A model generated the notes under the pieces. That model had not been told where the DNA came from. It did not search any database and worked only from the letters and a program-made list of their open reading frames with translations. From Dichomitus squalens LYAD-421 SS1 (taxonomy: Eukaryota; Basidiomycota; Agaricomycetes; Polyporales; Polyporaceae): a stretch of DNA of 64,000 bases. A program made the translations under genes and the position numbers. The stretch spans positions 22,831 through 86,830 of the forward strand of contig NW_006766910.1 of NCBI RefSeq assembly GCF_000275845.1. The letters are read 5' to 3'. This document shows, piece by piece, positions 24,081-36,300 of the stretch. Numbering within the stretch: the stretch's first letter is position 1; each line of letters opens with the position of its first letter.

Positions 24081-26366
24081 TCAATACCGAGGCTCGATAT
24101 GGACCGGCAAGTCCGGGCGATTGGCCGTGAAGTAGTCCTTAAAGTCCTCCTCGTATCGCCTCGAGTCCCACCCTTCCTGCAATCGGAACCGGAACCTCTG
24201 CACGAGCGCACAGATGACCATCCGCATCTGCTGCATTGCCAGCCCCTTGCCAGGACAGTTCATCGGCCCGATCGAGAACGGGATGAACGCCGCATCGTTG
24301 TGTACGAACTCAAACTTCGGCTTTCCGTGACCAGGGGGCGGCTGCGTGAGACCGTGAGGGAGCCGCGCGCTCTCGAGCTCCAGTTGGCCGGACGCGATGA
24401 GCCACCGCTCGGGCCAGAAGGTGTCTGGGAAGACGAAGTTCCGGGGATCGCGGTGAAGGACATAATGCGGGATGTGGATAAGCGTCCCAGGCGGTAGAAG
24501 CCTATGCATACAGTTCAGGATGATATCTTGGATGACATGCATAAGGAACGTACACATTGTTATATATGAGAGACTTGGAGTTATGTGGTACTTCGCGCGA
24601 GCTGTTGGTGGGAGTCGGCGGGAAGAGTCGCAGGGATTCGTTGCTGCGAAAGCGAGCTTTAGTCAACACCATTCCAGGACTGTAAGGCATGTTCGTACAT
24701 CACTGCTGTCACGTAATGCAAGTCGCGATGGTGCTTTGTAGTACAGACATCCTCGTCGGGAGGATAAAACCGGTCTACCTCCTGCTGCAGACACGCATAT
24801 GCAGAGGGGTCGGTCATAAGGCCGTAGAAAACACTCGTCAAGCCACTCGATGTTGTGTCTGAACCAGCGAGAATCACGAGGAGACCGTCACTGCGGAGCT
24901 GAGCCGTGGGAGGCGGGTCTTTCTTTGGAAGATCTTCGTTGGCCTGTCATAGAACACTGAGCTCGGGGTGACACTGGCAGCGTAATAACAGTACGCTTAC
25001 AAGATAATGGAAAAGGTCACGAGTGATGGATCCTCGAGCGAGGCGTTTCATTGCTTGCTCCCGGCTGTACTCAAGAAATTCGTTTACGGCTCTTGCAGCT
25101 CCGGGAATGTGGCCTAGGTATACTCCGAGCCATGGGACTTGGCCCATGAACAATGCCGTGCTGTGCACGGTGCGGGAATCAGTATAACACATGATTGAAG
25201 GAGAATATTGCTCACGCTGTTCCTTTCTCAAGCGTGGTCCATAAACCGGTCTGATCTCCATCCCGCATTAGCTCAGACCCTCCACCAAAACTGTAGATAT
25301 ATGAGTGTTGAAAGCGGATGTGGTACATTGAGAGGGAACGCACGCCATGTCCGACATGAAATCGTATCTAGAATGGGCCCGCATCAGGTAAACAACAAGG
25401 GAAGGCGCTGTGTGACGTACGCAAGGTAGTTGAACCATTGACCCAGAATCACCACTCCCTTCTGCTCTGCTAGCCTATTGACCAGCTGGTAAATCCGAGC
25501 TGCTCCGATTTGCTCATACTCTCTGAGAGCCGGGGGAGCAAGCCCTCGGACCCATGGGCGTCGGCGGATAGCATGTTCCTCGAGGTCCCGGATGCCAGAT
25601 AAGTGGATATTCGATTCAGTCAAGACTGTTCCCGTGAAGACTGTCACGAAAGTCAACGCCATTGTCAAATCTCAAATACGGTAGACACAGCTCATAAATA
25701 ACGTACATGCGCTCTTGGGTAGACCTGAAGGACCTAGTACCGGTCCAACTAGGGACGCGTCCCGCACGGAGATCGCGTTAGGACCTGGTGTACATAAGGT
25801 AGTAAGCCACCAATCATCCCGTTGAGTTGGCGTAAATGGGAGTACCTATTCGGACTACATCCCCATATCTCTCATGCAAGGCCTTGAGATACGTCATCTG
25901 TTTACCGGTGGTTGTGCGGACAGCATGAACGAACATGGACGTCCGGCACCAGAACGGACCAGGGTACCGATACAATGGGTGAAAGGGAGATAGCCTGTAG
26001 GCAACGACCGTCGTGCATAGAGCTCCCAGATATATGGCGTAGCAGAGGGCCATCGTCGACACGAGGGACATCTGGCCGATTTGGAGGGACATGGCGTACC
26101 ACGCTGCGACGGCAGGGGGAAGTAGGACAACAGAGGCATGAAGTTTCAGGAAGAAACCGTCATATTTCCGCATTATCTGGTGCCCAGCCTGCAACCGAAA
26201 GGTCAGCTGGGCCTAAGTGGAAGATGAGGGAACTTGGACGTACCAGCGCCGAGATGCTTAGTGCCCATACAAGTGTCTCCCATGACGATGAAGTATTTCG
26301 CCACGATATTGATTGCATTGAGTTCGCAAAAGCTATATGTCGAGAACTGATGAGCGCATTCAACAA
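24081..26366 (-). CDS. Cytochrome P450 monooxygenase (complete)
   Basis: About ten exons on the minus strand join cleanly. The N-terminal hydrophobic segments are followed by the proline-rich hinge YRYPGPF and HERYGDVVRIG. Then come RRRPWVRG, FMSDMAFGGGSEL, the I-helix AGSDTTSS, the K-helix ESLR (ExxR), LLPPGT, and RDPRNFVFPDTFWPERW (the PERF-like region). The heme-binding loop is FSIGPMNCPGKG with the axial Cys; the stop is at 24081. Such enzymes sit in the ER membrane and oxidise hydrophobic substrates with electrons from P450 reductase. The substrate is not predictable. The family is the same as the gene at 61407-63675. The start could be 26366 or the internal Met at 26318; the latter puts the first helix closer to the N-terminus. 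No defect seen. Confidence 0.9.
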
Positions 26367-26369
26367 GGG

Positions 26370-26800
26370 GCGATGAGCAGGAGGTGTGTAACGAGTTCTG
26401 CGAATGCGGCGATGAGAAGTACTAGCGAGCCCTTATACTTGATTAGCTGTGGCGTTAAGCTCAAGGGCACGTATGCAGGGTGCGTGCGAACTCCTACGTA
26501 CCGCTGCGGCTGACTCAATGACCCCAGAAAGAAGTTCTTCCAACGATCCCACCCTGAGAGCATCATCAAGGCAAGGACCCGAAGGATGCCGTCCAGTATG
26601 ACGGTCGATAGGAGACCAGATGGGTAGTCCGGAACTTCACCCAAACTTGAGCGATGCTGATGCTACCCAAACGGACGGCAGTGGAACATTTGAAATGGGC
26701 ACATACCAGTGTGGCTGTCTCCAGGCTTTAGCGACCAGTACCAGAGGCAAACGGCGGCAAAGGGACCCCATTGTTTGGCAATATTGTGAGCGTGGCTGCG
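26370..26800 (-). other. Membrane-protein-like fragment
   Basis: Three minus-strand segments with plausible splice borders read as membrane protein: WGPFAAVCLWYWSLKPG (about 26711-26797), LLSTVILDGILRVLALMM (about 26480-26645), and IKYKGSLVLLIAAFAELV followed by a stop near 26360. It lies immediately upstream of the P450 on the same strand. It may be the remnant of a transporter (the pattern recalls N-terminal helices of fungal ABC exporters) or a misread 5' region. I cannot extend it to a full gene. Confidence 0.28.
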
Positions 26801-28269
26801 ACGTTCGTTGCCGAGTTGCAAAAAACCTTCTGGTTGTTCCCCCTGATGTGGCGACTCTACTTGCTGTGACTGCGACTTCTATCTCGTCTTCACGCTTTCA
26901 ACGAGCAACGAGCAATATCTGGGATTTCATCTCATCTGAACAATGCAACTACCCCTCCGTAGGGAGGAGAATCTTAGTGACCGTCGATCGTTCAAGGCCC
27001 GGCAATCGCCTGGCATGTTCCCAGTTGCGCAGCTGCTTGATCGGTTGAATGAGGAGAGTTCCATGCTTTCCTGCTTCTGTGTCTTTCACCTCTGGCCCGT
27101 CACCTCACTGACGATGCCACGGTTCCATGATTTCTACATCGTACCACGCAGGGCCCTAGGTAGGGCGTAGTTAGATGTATCATCGTCCCATCCGAGGACG
27201 AAGCTTAAGCTTCACAACGCCTGATTCTACCTTCTAGTTCGCTCTCCCCAAGCCAATGTGAGTTCAGTCACAGAAGGTTTCATGGAGCGATGGATACGAT
27301 GGTTCAGTACCGAACATGACTCGGTCATATGGTACGAACGTCGATGTTTTCCCGGGGACGCTCTTTTTTTCGGTTAACGCCTCCTATCCCCGCCTGAAGA
27401 ACCTTGATCGGCTGACACATGTATCGATTCCCTTGCTTGAAATGTCAGCATGCGCTCTCCTGCGAGCCGCCCGGCACTGAGAATATCAAAACATAGGAGA
27501 AACCGAAGAGTAACATAGTGACAAGGGCCCACGGTGATTCTAATTGCTAGCCAGCGTTGTAGTTCACACATACATATACGGGAATATGAAATGCCATTTT
27601 CGCCGATTGCGTCATCCGAAGCCAGATCGTAGGAGGCGCGGCAGTGGGCCTTCTTATATTCCTTCCATATCTTTTCCAAGTGAGGAATTATGCCGCATTT
27701 CGAGCTCTCCACAGTTCGGGACCTTTTGACAAACCCGAAAACAATTATTGACTGCGGCCTCGAGGCTTCGAGAATAATTAACGATGTAGGACACATGGCC
27801 GCTGCGGCGGGAGGCTCCGTAAACCTCCGTCGCTCAAAGCAGTCAAGGACATCTCAACACGAGGTGAGGATCTTCGACACATCGTGCTGTCGTACTCAAG
27901 CACAGTAGTACAGTACCTCCTTTGTTTTGATATCACAACCCGTTTGCTATAGAGATCTGCTGGGTTCTTTGGTCACACAATTGCTCCCGTGTACTTGTCT
28001 GAAATACATTAACGAGCTCAGTTGATTCGCGACAGATCAGAGCAGCCTTAAAGCCCCTCAGCGCTGCAGAAGACCGTCACGCGAAGGAAACTTTCCGCCC
28101 GGCTTTCCTCACTACGTTCTAGACGTCCTATGATGCGCGGTTCTTGCCCACCCGCATACCTTGTTGACTAAAGCAATGACCAAGAACCCGGCGTCCTTCT
28201 TGCGCTGGCCCTGTATACAGAGCGAACTGTGGCACCCATGACCACACAGAGCTTCCACATGACAAACGA
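26801..28269. other. No gene recognised
   Basis: Open frames include 27374-27796 (-) and 27690-27908 (+), overlapping in opposite directions. Neither has a recognisable motif. Confidence 0.4.
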
Positions 28270-29455
28270 AGGCATAAGACGCACCGACGGTCGCCTCCGC
28301 GCCTCCTCCTTCTGCTTGCAAACAAGCGCCTACTTCTGGGTACAGGACCTGCACTCAGACGGCAACGCCACAGTTTCCGCCTGGAACCGCAATCAAGCGA
28401 CTCTCCCTGGGTGTCCGGAACGATGGCCGCCCACCTCCTCGACCATTGTGGAGCCCGCAGCTCGATCCTACAGTCGTCCATCAACATGATACGCTAAGAA
28501 CAAACCGAGTGCCACCACAAGGAAAAAACATACACACCCTGAATCTTTTCCTCGTACGATCCGCAATTACCGCCTACCTCGCCTCATGCACCTCGACCCT
28601 CGTCACGCAAAGGATATGCATCGCCAACGCATTCATGCAAGCTCGGCTTCCGATGGGCCTTCTCCCCAAGGTTCCGAGCGTCTCCGCCGTGGATGTCACG
28701 ATCGTCAGCTTCGGTCGCTTGCCACTGAGCGGCTTGTGAAGCAGACGCTCAAAAGCGCGTCGTTTGCGGACGGCGACAAAGAGCCTGCTGCTGCGGGGCG
28801 CGTCCATATCGCAGGGTAAACGAGGCAGATCAAATAGCGTATCACGCCAAACTCGACACGGGGATCGAGGAGCGTGAGGCAAACCGCGCAATTATGGCCG
28901 CACAGGAAGCCCTCCATATCATCGCTCGGATAGAGGTCCCCACATGTCTGGTGAACAGGAGAGTCAGCAAAGTGATGCATTTGTAGTTGAGAAGCGTCTT
29001 ACCAGGACGGGAGTGGCAAATCCATCGGAGGCTGCATAGGCAATATATGCGCATAGTCTGCGCGAAACGCTCTCTTGAATCTGTGGCTCCTGTGATTCCG
29101 CATGACAAGGGACATGTGGGCTAGCCAGGTGCATATATGGGGCTCCGCACATGTTCCTTTTGCCCGAATGGGATCGAGTATACGTACACGATCATGGACG
29201 ACGCTGAATCGCACACGCGGGTAAGACAACGCAAAGAAGATGTTTGGCGGTAAAGCCTGAACGTCCAAGATAATTGACTAGCGCATTCGTACGGCATGAA
29301 GATGCGCGTGCAAAACAGAGCGATGGAGGAAGGGAGGGTCAAACAAGGGTAGGGAGCCACTTACATCTTCTCCAATCAACTTCGCAGCTACTGCGGCCAA
29401 CTGCATGCCGCAGCTGGTCAGCAGTCTTGCGTGATTCGGTCCCAGTGACCATTGC
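28270..29455 (-). pseudogene. HAL2/MET22 pseudogene, C-terminal half
   Basis: In the order expected for the minus strand, decayed HAL2 segments appear in changing frames: LGPNHAR (about 29450), EGFLCGHNCAVCLTLL and EFGVI (about 28900), FVAVRKRRAFERLL and TSTAETLGTL (about 28720), ILCVTRVE (about 28600), YEEKI at the exon 3 end (about 28555), VEEVGG with an internal stop (about 28430), and CLQAEGGGAEAT (about 28320). Each matches the intact gene at 42530-43888, but the DPIDGT metal-binding motif is destroyed and frames shift repeatedly. It begins mid-exon 2, directly fused to a P450 fragment. Confidence 0.75.
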
Positions 29456-30060
29456 TCCGAAAGCAGCAGCGAAACGCAAGCGGGTGTTTAGTCACATCCA
29501 CAACGGTGCCTGTGATGAGGCTTGCGGCGTACGCGGAGAGAATCATTTAGACAGCTCCTTCGGGCCTGTCGCATGCACCCCACAAGTGAGTTTGTGCGTC
29601 TCGGTCCTTGCACTACAAACGGAAGCTCACCAAAACAAACGACCTCGCCGTACTGTTCGTCCGACCTGCAGATATACAGATACTCGTACCCGCCCAAGCC
29701 GATGCACGCCATCCACCGCTTCGGCAGCTCCGTCCCAAGCACCGGGGTGGCGCGCGAGTGGATACCAGCGGAGGACAAGGTGCGCGCGAATGGAGTAGGC
29801 CTTGTACCGCTTGAAGATTTGGTGTGCGATCTGAGCGAGGGCTGTCTCATCAGCAGAATCCCCGAGTGTGAAGCACGAATTGAGGGTGCGACATACTGAA
29901 GCCAGGAGGACGAGCCCACCAAGTACTTGCAGAGCCATATTGCTAAGTCGGTTTGCAATACCTGCGACGCTACTATGAGGAGAACCGTATTTGCATTGAG
30001 GCGTCCGGGGAATGCGATGGGGAAATACGAAGGGAGCGTAAGCGGAGCAACAACGACCGG
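29456..30060 (-). pseudogene. Cytochrome P450 N-terminal fragment with promoter
   Basis: On the minus strand the segment starts MALQVLGGLVLLAS, then an intron, then IAHQIFKRYKAYSIRAHL. It skips the membrane-anchor stretch to WYPLARHPG, shifts frame, and continues LGGYEYLYI and EQYGEVVCFG. After an intron border, DNA still aligns with the next exon of the intact P450 at 61407-63675. Sequence upstream of the ATG (about 29960-30060) also resembles the intact gene's promoter (CATTCCCCGGACGCC-type block). The fragment stops at about 29456, where HAL2 sequence begins. Internal deletion, frameshift and absence of the heme-binding part show it is dead. Confidence 0.75.
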
Positions 30061-30429
30061 GTGCCAGTGTGCATATAGCTTCTAGAGTTCACGCCTGGAG
30101 AGCGCAGGCTGATGAGGAAGACGGAAGGCGTTGAGCAGGGTCGATCCCGACTGATGGGCTGCAAACAATGTTGACTTGATAGAAGGAGACAGATAGGTGA
30201 GATCCGCGATGTCACAGAGGCATCGAGTTAAATGTACGGTGTGGAGAATCGAATTGAAGTTATCAGACTGAGACTGGTGCTGGATGGAGAGACGAGATTG
30301 TGGAATCGAGACCGCGAAGTTCGGAGAATCTCGAGAAAACACAAGAGAAGCGCTACGGGACGTTGCGTGCCCAAGTAAAAGCGAATCAGGTAGGGCAAGA
30401 AGACAAGCAAAGCGGACCCACTCACATCT

Positions 30430-30870
30430 CGCCCAGCCATAATTGTAGTCGCTGCGCTTGGTGGCACGAAGGAGCTGGTCGGCAGTCCTCGTTTGATACG
30501 GTCCCAATACTCCTTCCGCCTTCTGTCTAGGCTAGTGCCTTGCAATTCAGGTCTCATTCGCGAGCCCAGCAATGAATACGATTGCAAGGTGTTACCCAGT
30601 ACTCGATATGTAGATGACCAGCACGCTCCTCGCCAACGATGGGGTTGTCCGGGAAGGCGCAGTTGGTAATTGTTTTTACGATTGCCTGCGCGAGAAGGAT
30701 CCTCACTGGGCAAGCAATCTCTTTGCGTCGCGCAACTCAATCGTATACACTCACCTGTGTCAAAGACCTCGTCATAGTAATCTCTCAACGTCTCATCCCC
30801 CCTCCAAGCTAGTACGGTGAGAATGCCTGCCCTCGGACGTCTTCAACGGCGATCTACGCCAGTGATACAC
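30430..30870 (-). pseudogene. HAL2/MET22 pseudogene, N-terminal half (left arm)
   Basis: Minus-strand relics of HAL2 exons 1 and 2: ETLRDYYDEVFDT followed by an intron, then FPDNPIVGEERAG (matching FPDDPIVGEEDAA), then GPYQTRTADQLL and NYG before a degraded donor. Frames change between these islands. The right arm has the matching relic at 52460-52806, more similar to this copy than to the intact gene, so both descend from one already decaying copy carried in the duplicated unit. Confidence 0.72.
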
Positions 30871-31552
30871 GCACTGCCGGACATGTCTCAGAGAGACATC
30901 CAGGCTAACCAGAGGGACATGGCAGCATTGACGGCGAAGTCAAGACGTTTGATAGTGGAGCACAGTGCGAACGAGCGAGATGACGGGCGAGAGCGCGTTA
31001 AAACGAGCGCCCATTGCGGCAACTTCTGGGCCGGGCTTCCGGTTGTCGGCCAGGTGCAGCTCCGGCTCAGCATCCCACGTTGTCTTTACTAACATGCATC
31101 ACACGAAGGCAAGGACATACGATGGCGGTGAGTGTCTCATGTCGCGGATGTGTGGCGAAGACCGCCATCCATTGTCTAGGGTATAGGGTACGACTCCTAC
31201 CAGGAGGAGCAGGGCGCGATAGGTACTCGAGCATCTTCATGCGTATTTCGCCGTACAAGTTCGAGTCGTAGGTGAGCACGTCCTCTTTGTTGGCGAGTCG
31301 TCGTGTCTGCCACAGGAATAACGAGTCGTCTGTGTAGCTCAACCATCTTAGGGACATTTAAACGTACCGTTTCACGATGAGGACCCAAGACGAGGTGTCC
31401 CCACAGATACCGTACTCCATCACGCCATCGGTGCAGTCGTTCTCTTCGCTGCCGCTGAATCGAGTCCCTCTACTATCATTGATGACGTGTAAGCTTGCAT
31501 GCTTAGTGCTCTCTGCTACAGAACGAAATCACATAGCATGTCGACCCTGCCG

Positions 31553-33166
31553 CTAATGCGTTTCCTCTATCCCACTCACGATCGCCAACTTCTCATCCCC
31601 ACGCTTGGCTTCTTCTCTTCCTTGCACGACATCTCTGGCAAGTATCGTCCCCGCCTCCACATCCCATCCTGAATGCCATGTCAGCCTGCGCCGCAGGAAG
31701 AGCGCGACCCACGTGAGGGCGAGCAGCACCGGCACCTCGACGAGCGGCCCAATCGTCGCCGCAAGCGCCTGGTCCGAGCCGACGCCGTACACTGCAATCG
31801 TCACTGCGATCGCGAGCTCCTGACAAACCCAATGGTAGACAGTCAGCAACCCGATACATAGGAATGGCCATCGCGGCGAGAAGTCAAGCAAGGCTCACGA
31901 AGTTGTTCGAGGCTGCCGTGAAGCTCTGCACGACCGCCATCTCGTACGACCACTCTGCCCGTTTCTTCTTCTCCTTCTCATCCACACTTGCGCTTGTCCC
32001 GCGCACCATGGCAGGACGCGGCCGCGGCCGCGCACACCACCACACGAACGCGAACGTGGTAGACCACATGATGACGAAGTACAGCACGAGCGGAACGATG
32101 ACGCGGAAGACGGGTCCGAGGTTGTGCACGATGTGGTGGCCCTGGTAGGCGAACATGACGACGATCGTATAGAGAAGGCCGAGGAGTGCGAGCGGGCTGA
32201 AATATGGGAGGAACGTCGACTCGAAGAAGCGGCGCGAGGTGAGGCGGAGCATCGCGAAGCGCGTCACGACGCCTGCTGCAAGTGGGATGCCGAGGTACTG
32301 CACCCGACGCTAGTCAGCAAGACGGATACTCGGAGGCATGTGATGTGGACGTACGATGAGCACCGAGATCGCGACGTCCCCGTACGACACGTGCAACGTC
32401 TTCTCCACTCCTCCGCCGCCCCCCAAGATATTCACGAACAGCAGCGCAAACGGCGCATACAGCACGATTTGCAACATGCTGTTGAACACGACCAGGACGG
32501 CGCAGTAATCGCTGTCGCCCCGCGCGAGCGCGTTCCAGACCATGACCATCGCGATGCACCGCGCGAGCCCGACCATGATCACGCCCGTGCGGTACGTGGG
32601 CAGGTCTGGCAGCGCGGCCCATGCAAGGGCGAGCATGAGGAACGGGGCAACGATCCAGTTGAGCGCGAGGGAGAGAATGATGTGGGTCAGGGCGTGTCGG
32701 TTCGGCAAGAGGGCGGGGAGGGCTTCGTAGCGAACTTTGGTGAGAATGGGCCACATCATGACGATGAGGCCTATTGCGATTGCTAATGAAAATGGTGAAT
32801 GGTGAGAGTCGTGTCCGCGTTGTATCACTCACAGCTAGGAAAACTTACGAGCAGAGACGGATTGGAATTGTGCGATGCTGAAGGCGGCCTCGACGCCGGG
32901 GACGTAGTTGCCGATGAGGACGCCTACGACCATGCATACGAGTATGGCTGGGGTGAGTAGACGGTCGAGGATACTGAGCTTGTTCAAAAGTGCTAGAAGG
33001 GGTCAATGGAGTACTTGCGTTGTGCTATTGGCTTTGAGCTACCTGCGGGGGCCCTGAACTCATCCTCGACGTTGACGTGCCCGTCGTTGACAGCTTCGAC
33101 TTCACTGGCTGTTTGGCCATTTTCTATAGGGGATGTATTCATGAGGTCTTCTTGTTTGCTGTCCAT
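31553..33166 (-). CDS. ACR3: ACR3-type arsenite efflux transporter, left copy
   Basis: Five exons (33043-33166, 32849-32992, 32355-32782, 31899-32297, 31553-31819) give about 453 aa. After an acidic ~40-residue N-terminus come ten predicted helices. Family signatures are [36 protein letters not shown] with the conserved cysteine needed for arsenite transport in characterised ACR3 proteins, the YLGIPLAAG helix, and TAASNNFELAIAV with the conserved glutamate. Known ACR3 proteins export arsenite across the plasma membrane using the proton gradient. A hydrophilic insert rich in K and E lies in the loop before TAASNNF. A second Met (about 8 residues in) is also possible, but both arms preserve the upstream ATG. 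Intact, mirrored by 50178-51805. Confidence 0.92.
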
Positions 33167-33369
33167 GTTTTTGTTGCGGTGTTTGCTGCGCTGGTGAGAG
33201 TGAGGGAGGTAGACAAGCCGACACTCGTTGGGTCACCAGCGCGTGGTAGTCTTCCCCATGCTCCGAAGACGCCGATTTTGAATGTGGACGTCAAAATCGG
33301 CAGAGTTACAGCACCTTCCTTTTCTGGTGGGCGGCTCACTCAGCGCTCATTATCTGAGGCTCGAGGCGT

Positions 33370-36300
33370 CGAATAACACATGCATATTTCCGCACTTACT
33401 CATGGGTAGCGTGCGATGAATAAAAAGGTATATGCACCGTGCGGCTCTTGCAGCTTCGGCAAGATGGTAGGATGCTGTGACTGTCTTCAACGTGTTGAAG
33501 GCAAGTTATCATGGGACATCGTAAGCCCCATGACGTGTTTGGAAACATAGCTATGCTGACATAGCTGTGCACGCAGTCGATAAACCTCGTGCATAGGAGA
33601 AGTTAAGAAGCCACAAAGCGTCCAAAAATACTGAGCAAGGCGGTAGTCTCGCCTTCGGTGATGATGACCTCCTGCGCATTGAGCCCGTTCCAGAGTCGGT
33701 GTACATACTCAGTTTCCGATGCTGTTTCGTGAGTTGATGAACTTCTTCATATCGCTTATGGCCGCTGTGCTTCTCTCAAATGATCTACAGAAGAGTCAAT
33801 TGCGGAAGCAACGTAGACGAGCCCCTGCAACACGCGGCTACGTGGCTGGGCACGCACCACAATGTAGGTAGTCGGGAGCACAAAATCACGTCTTCAGAGA
33901 TTGACTGACAATTTATGACCCACACAAGAATGTTCCTGTTCCTGTGGTCCCGCACCCGGAGCTTGTGAGGCCGTGAAGACAAATTTTTCGCCAGCGTCTG
34001 GCTAGTCAGGCTCAGCAAAGATACTACCGGCACCAAGTCACGCGCGAGCTGGGCGCACTCCTGGACTTCCCGCTCTCTCGGAGGGCGATCGTCCATATCA
34101 CGTCCACCGCATGAATTCCTTATCTGCTGACGTGATCAGCCAAGAAAAGCCCTGCAATCGCATTCGCTTCTGATGGCAGCTGATCTTTCCGTCCTTCCGA
34201 TTCTTGTGGTGAGAAGTATATGGCTATAGCCTTTCGTAGGGTTAAGGTTCAATCGAACCATATACAGCAGCACTGCTTCATTGTTGAACGCATCGCCATC
34301 GAAGCACCGCGGATCCCCCGGCAGATCACATATCGTTTCAATCAGTTGAAAAGAGGAAAGATACAGAGGTGGATGCATGGATGTTCCGGAAAAAACCTTG
34401 AGCGAGAGTTGGCGGCTGTGTGATCGCAGTCCGGTGGCAGCTCAACCACCGCTGCATAGCCAGCCGGATCCGCACAAATACGTTCATTCATGTGAGCTCT
34501 TCCATATCATGCATCCTCTAACCACACTTCTCTGACGTTGATACTCCTCTGTGGTTTGTGCTATGCCATGAGTTTGCAAAGGACAGTTGAATCAGTGTGT
34601 GGCGGGGAGCCTTGTTTACCGGTACCTTTCAGGTGATACCGGAATCTGGGATCCCTAGCAGTGTCTGTCACTGAGTGCTTGCTCGAGTACTAGAGGGAGA
34701 CCAGTTATATAAGGGCAAGACGAACTCCTAGGTTTTGAGACACACTCACCCAACTCATCAATTCCTTCGACAATGACTTCACCATCACCCAGTGCAGTCA
34801 GCGAGCTCGTTGCCTCCTATTCTCTGGGGTGCGGGCCAACCTATCCTACTCTCCAGGGATTCAGGGCTGATACGCTTACATGACTCCCGTTAGAGTCCTT
34901 GACAACTATTGCGTCGTCGCTGCTGCTGGTACGTCTTCTCATACAATGCTTGAATTACTCCTGATACGAGTTACCATCTAGTGATGGTCGTGCATGACTG
35001 GATTATTACCGTGCCTCGGGAAGGACGTCTTTTCTGTAAAGGGAAAGCAGGCACTCTTTCCGCTCTGCTGTATTTTTCAAATCGGTATATCAACCTTCTG
35101 GGTCAGGTTCTTAGCCTATTCCCGTATGCGTCATTGTCCACAAAGGTATTCCCATCTATCATACCTAAGGAGCGACATCCAACTGATCAAATGTCTGCAA
35201 GAGGTGCGATATGCGTTCTTAAGGTGTTCAACCCATTATCGATGACAATGTTCGGTATCATCAGCTGTACCGAGATCGTCGTAGCAACGAAACCATTTCT
35301 ATGCTTGGCATTACTGCCGCCAGCACGTGAGTACCGGGTCTTCTGAGACTTACCATTGCTCAATTAAGGCTTCCCTCCTAGTGTTCTCTGGCTTACGTGC
35401 ATTTGCACTAAGTCAGAACTGGACATTGTCAGGCCTCGTCCTTATGCTGCTGCTCTGCCCTGTGGCAACAAATCTCGTAAGCAGAGTCCGCACCTCGGCA
35501 CGGTCCACCACAAATAACGAGCATGACTTGCCAGATGGAGCTGGGCTATCATCCCACTGGTGTAATTCACCAGATCCTCGGGTGTTGGTTGAATGACGAC
35601 CTTCCCCTTTCCCTGGAAGAGAAGTATGTCCGTTCTCTCTTCACTATTGTGGCTATGGCTTATCTGATCTGTTGCAGATGTAGGTCTGTAATGTAACGCC
35701 GTGTTTACGTACTGAAGTGTTTTGTGCAGGGATCATCATCAATCGGGCGTGTACAATCGCTGCGGATACGCTGCTCATTGCCATTACCTGGTATGATCTC
35801 TCAGGACGTACCATGAAGAAAGCCGCGATGGTGTTGAAGGACAAGGACATCGTTGGTGTAGTCCTTCGCGATGGTAGGCAAACGTTTATAGCTGCAACAG
35901 TTTCTAAGCTGATACCCCTGATATAGGGACTCTCTACTTCATGTGCGTCGGAGCTATTTGATCCACCAGCACAACCCTCTCACAAGAACACCCAGCGTGC
36001 TGCTTGCACTGAATATTCTACAGCTTATTCTCCACCAACTCTCTGTGAGTTACGTTCAGCTAAGCCATGCGATCCGAGTTAATGTCTGTACCTCAGGTTA
36101 ATGGCCAATCCGATGATGTCATCTCCATCTTCACTCCCCCGTGAGTCTCGCTTCCTATTCCTGTTTTCGCAGTGAGAGTAGAGAGCTCATCACCACGATC
36201 AACCAGGTTGACATCTATCCTCGTATCGCACTTCATGCTGGACTTACAAGAAGCCTATCAGAAGAAGGACTTCGGCATCACTGCAGACAACTCACAGTAT

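Noticed and set aside
32124..32786. A 220-residue open frame on the plus strand, rich in H, E and R.
   Set aside because: It is antisense to ACR3 exons 3 and 4 and appears again antisense to the other ACR3 copy, as expected for a shadow.
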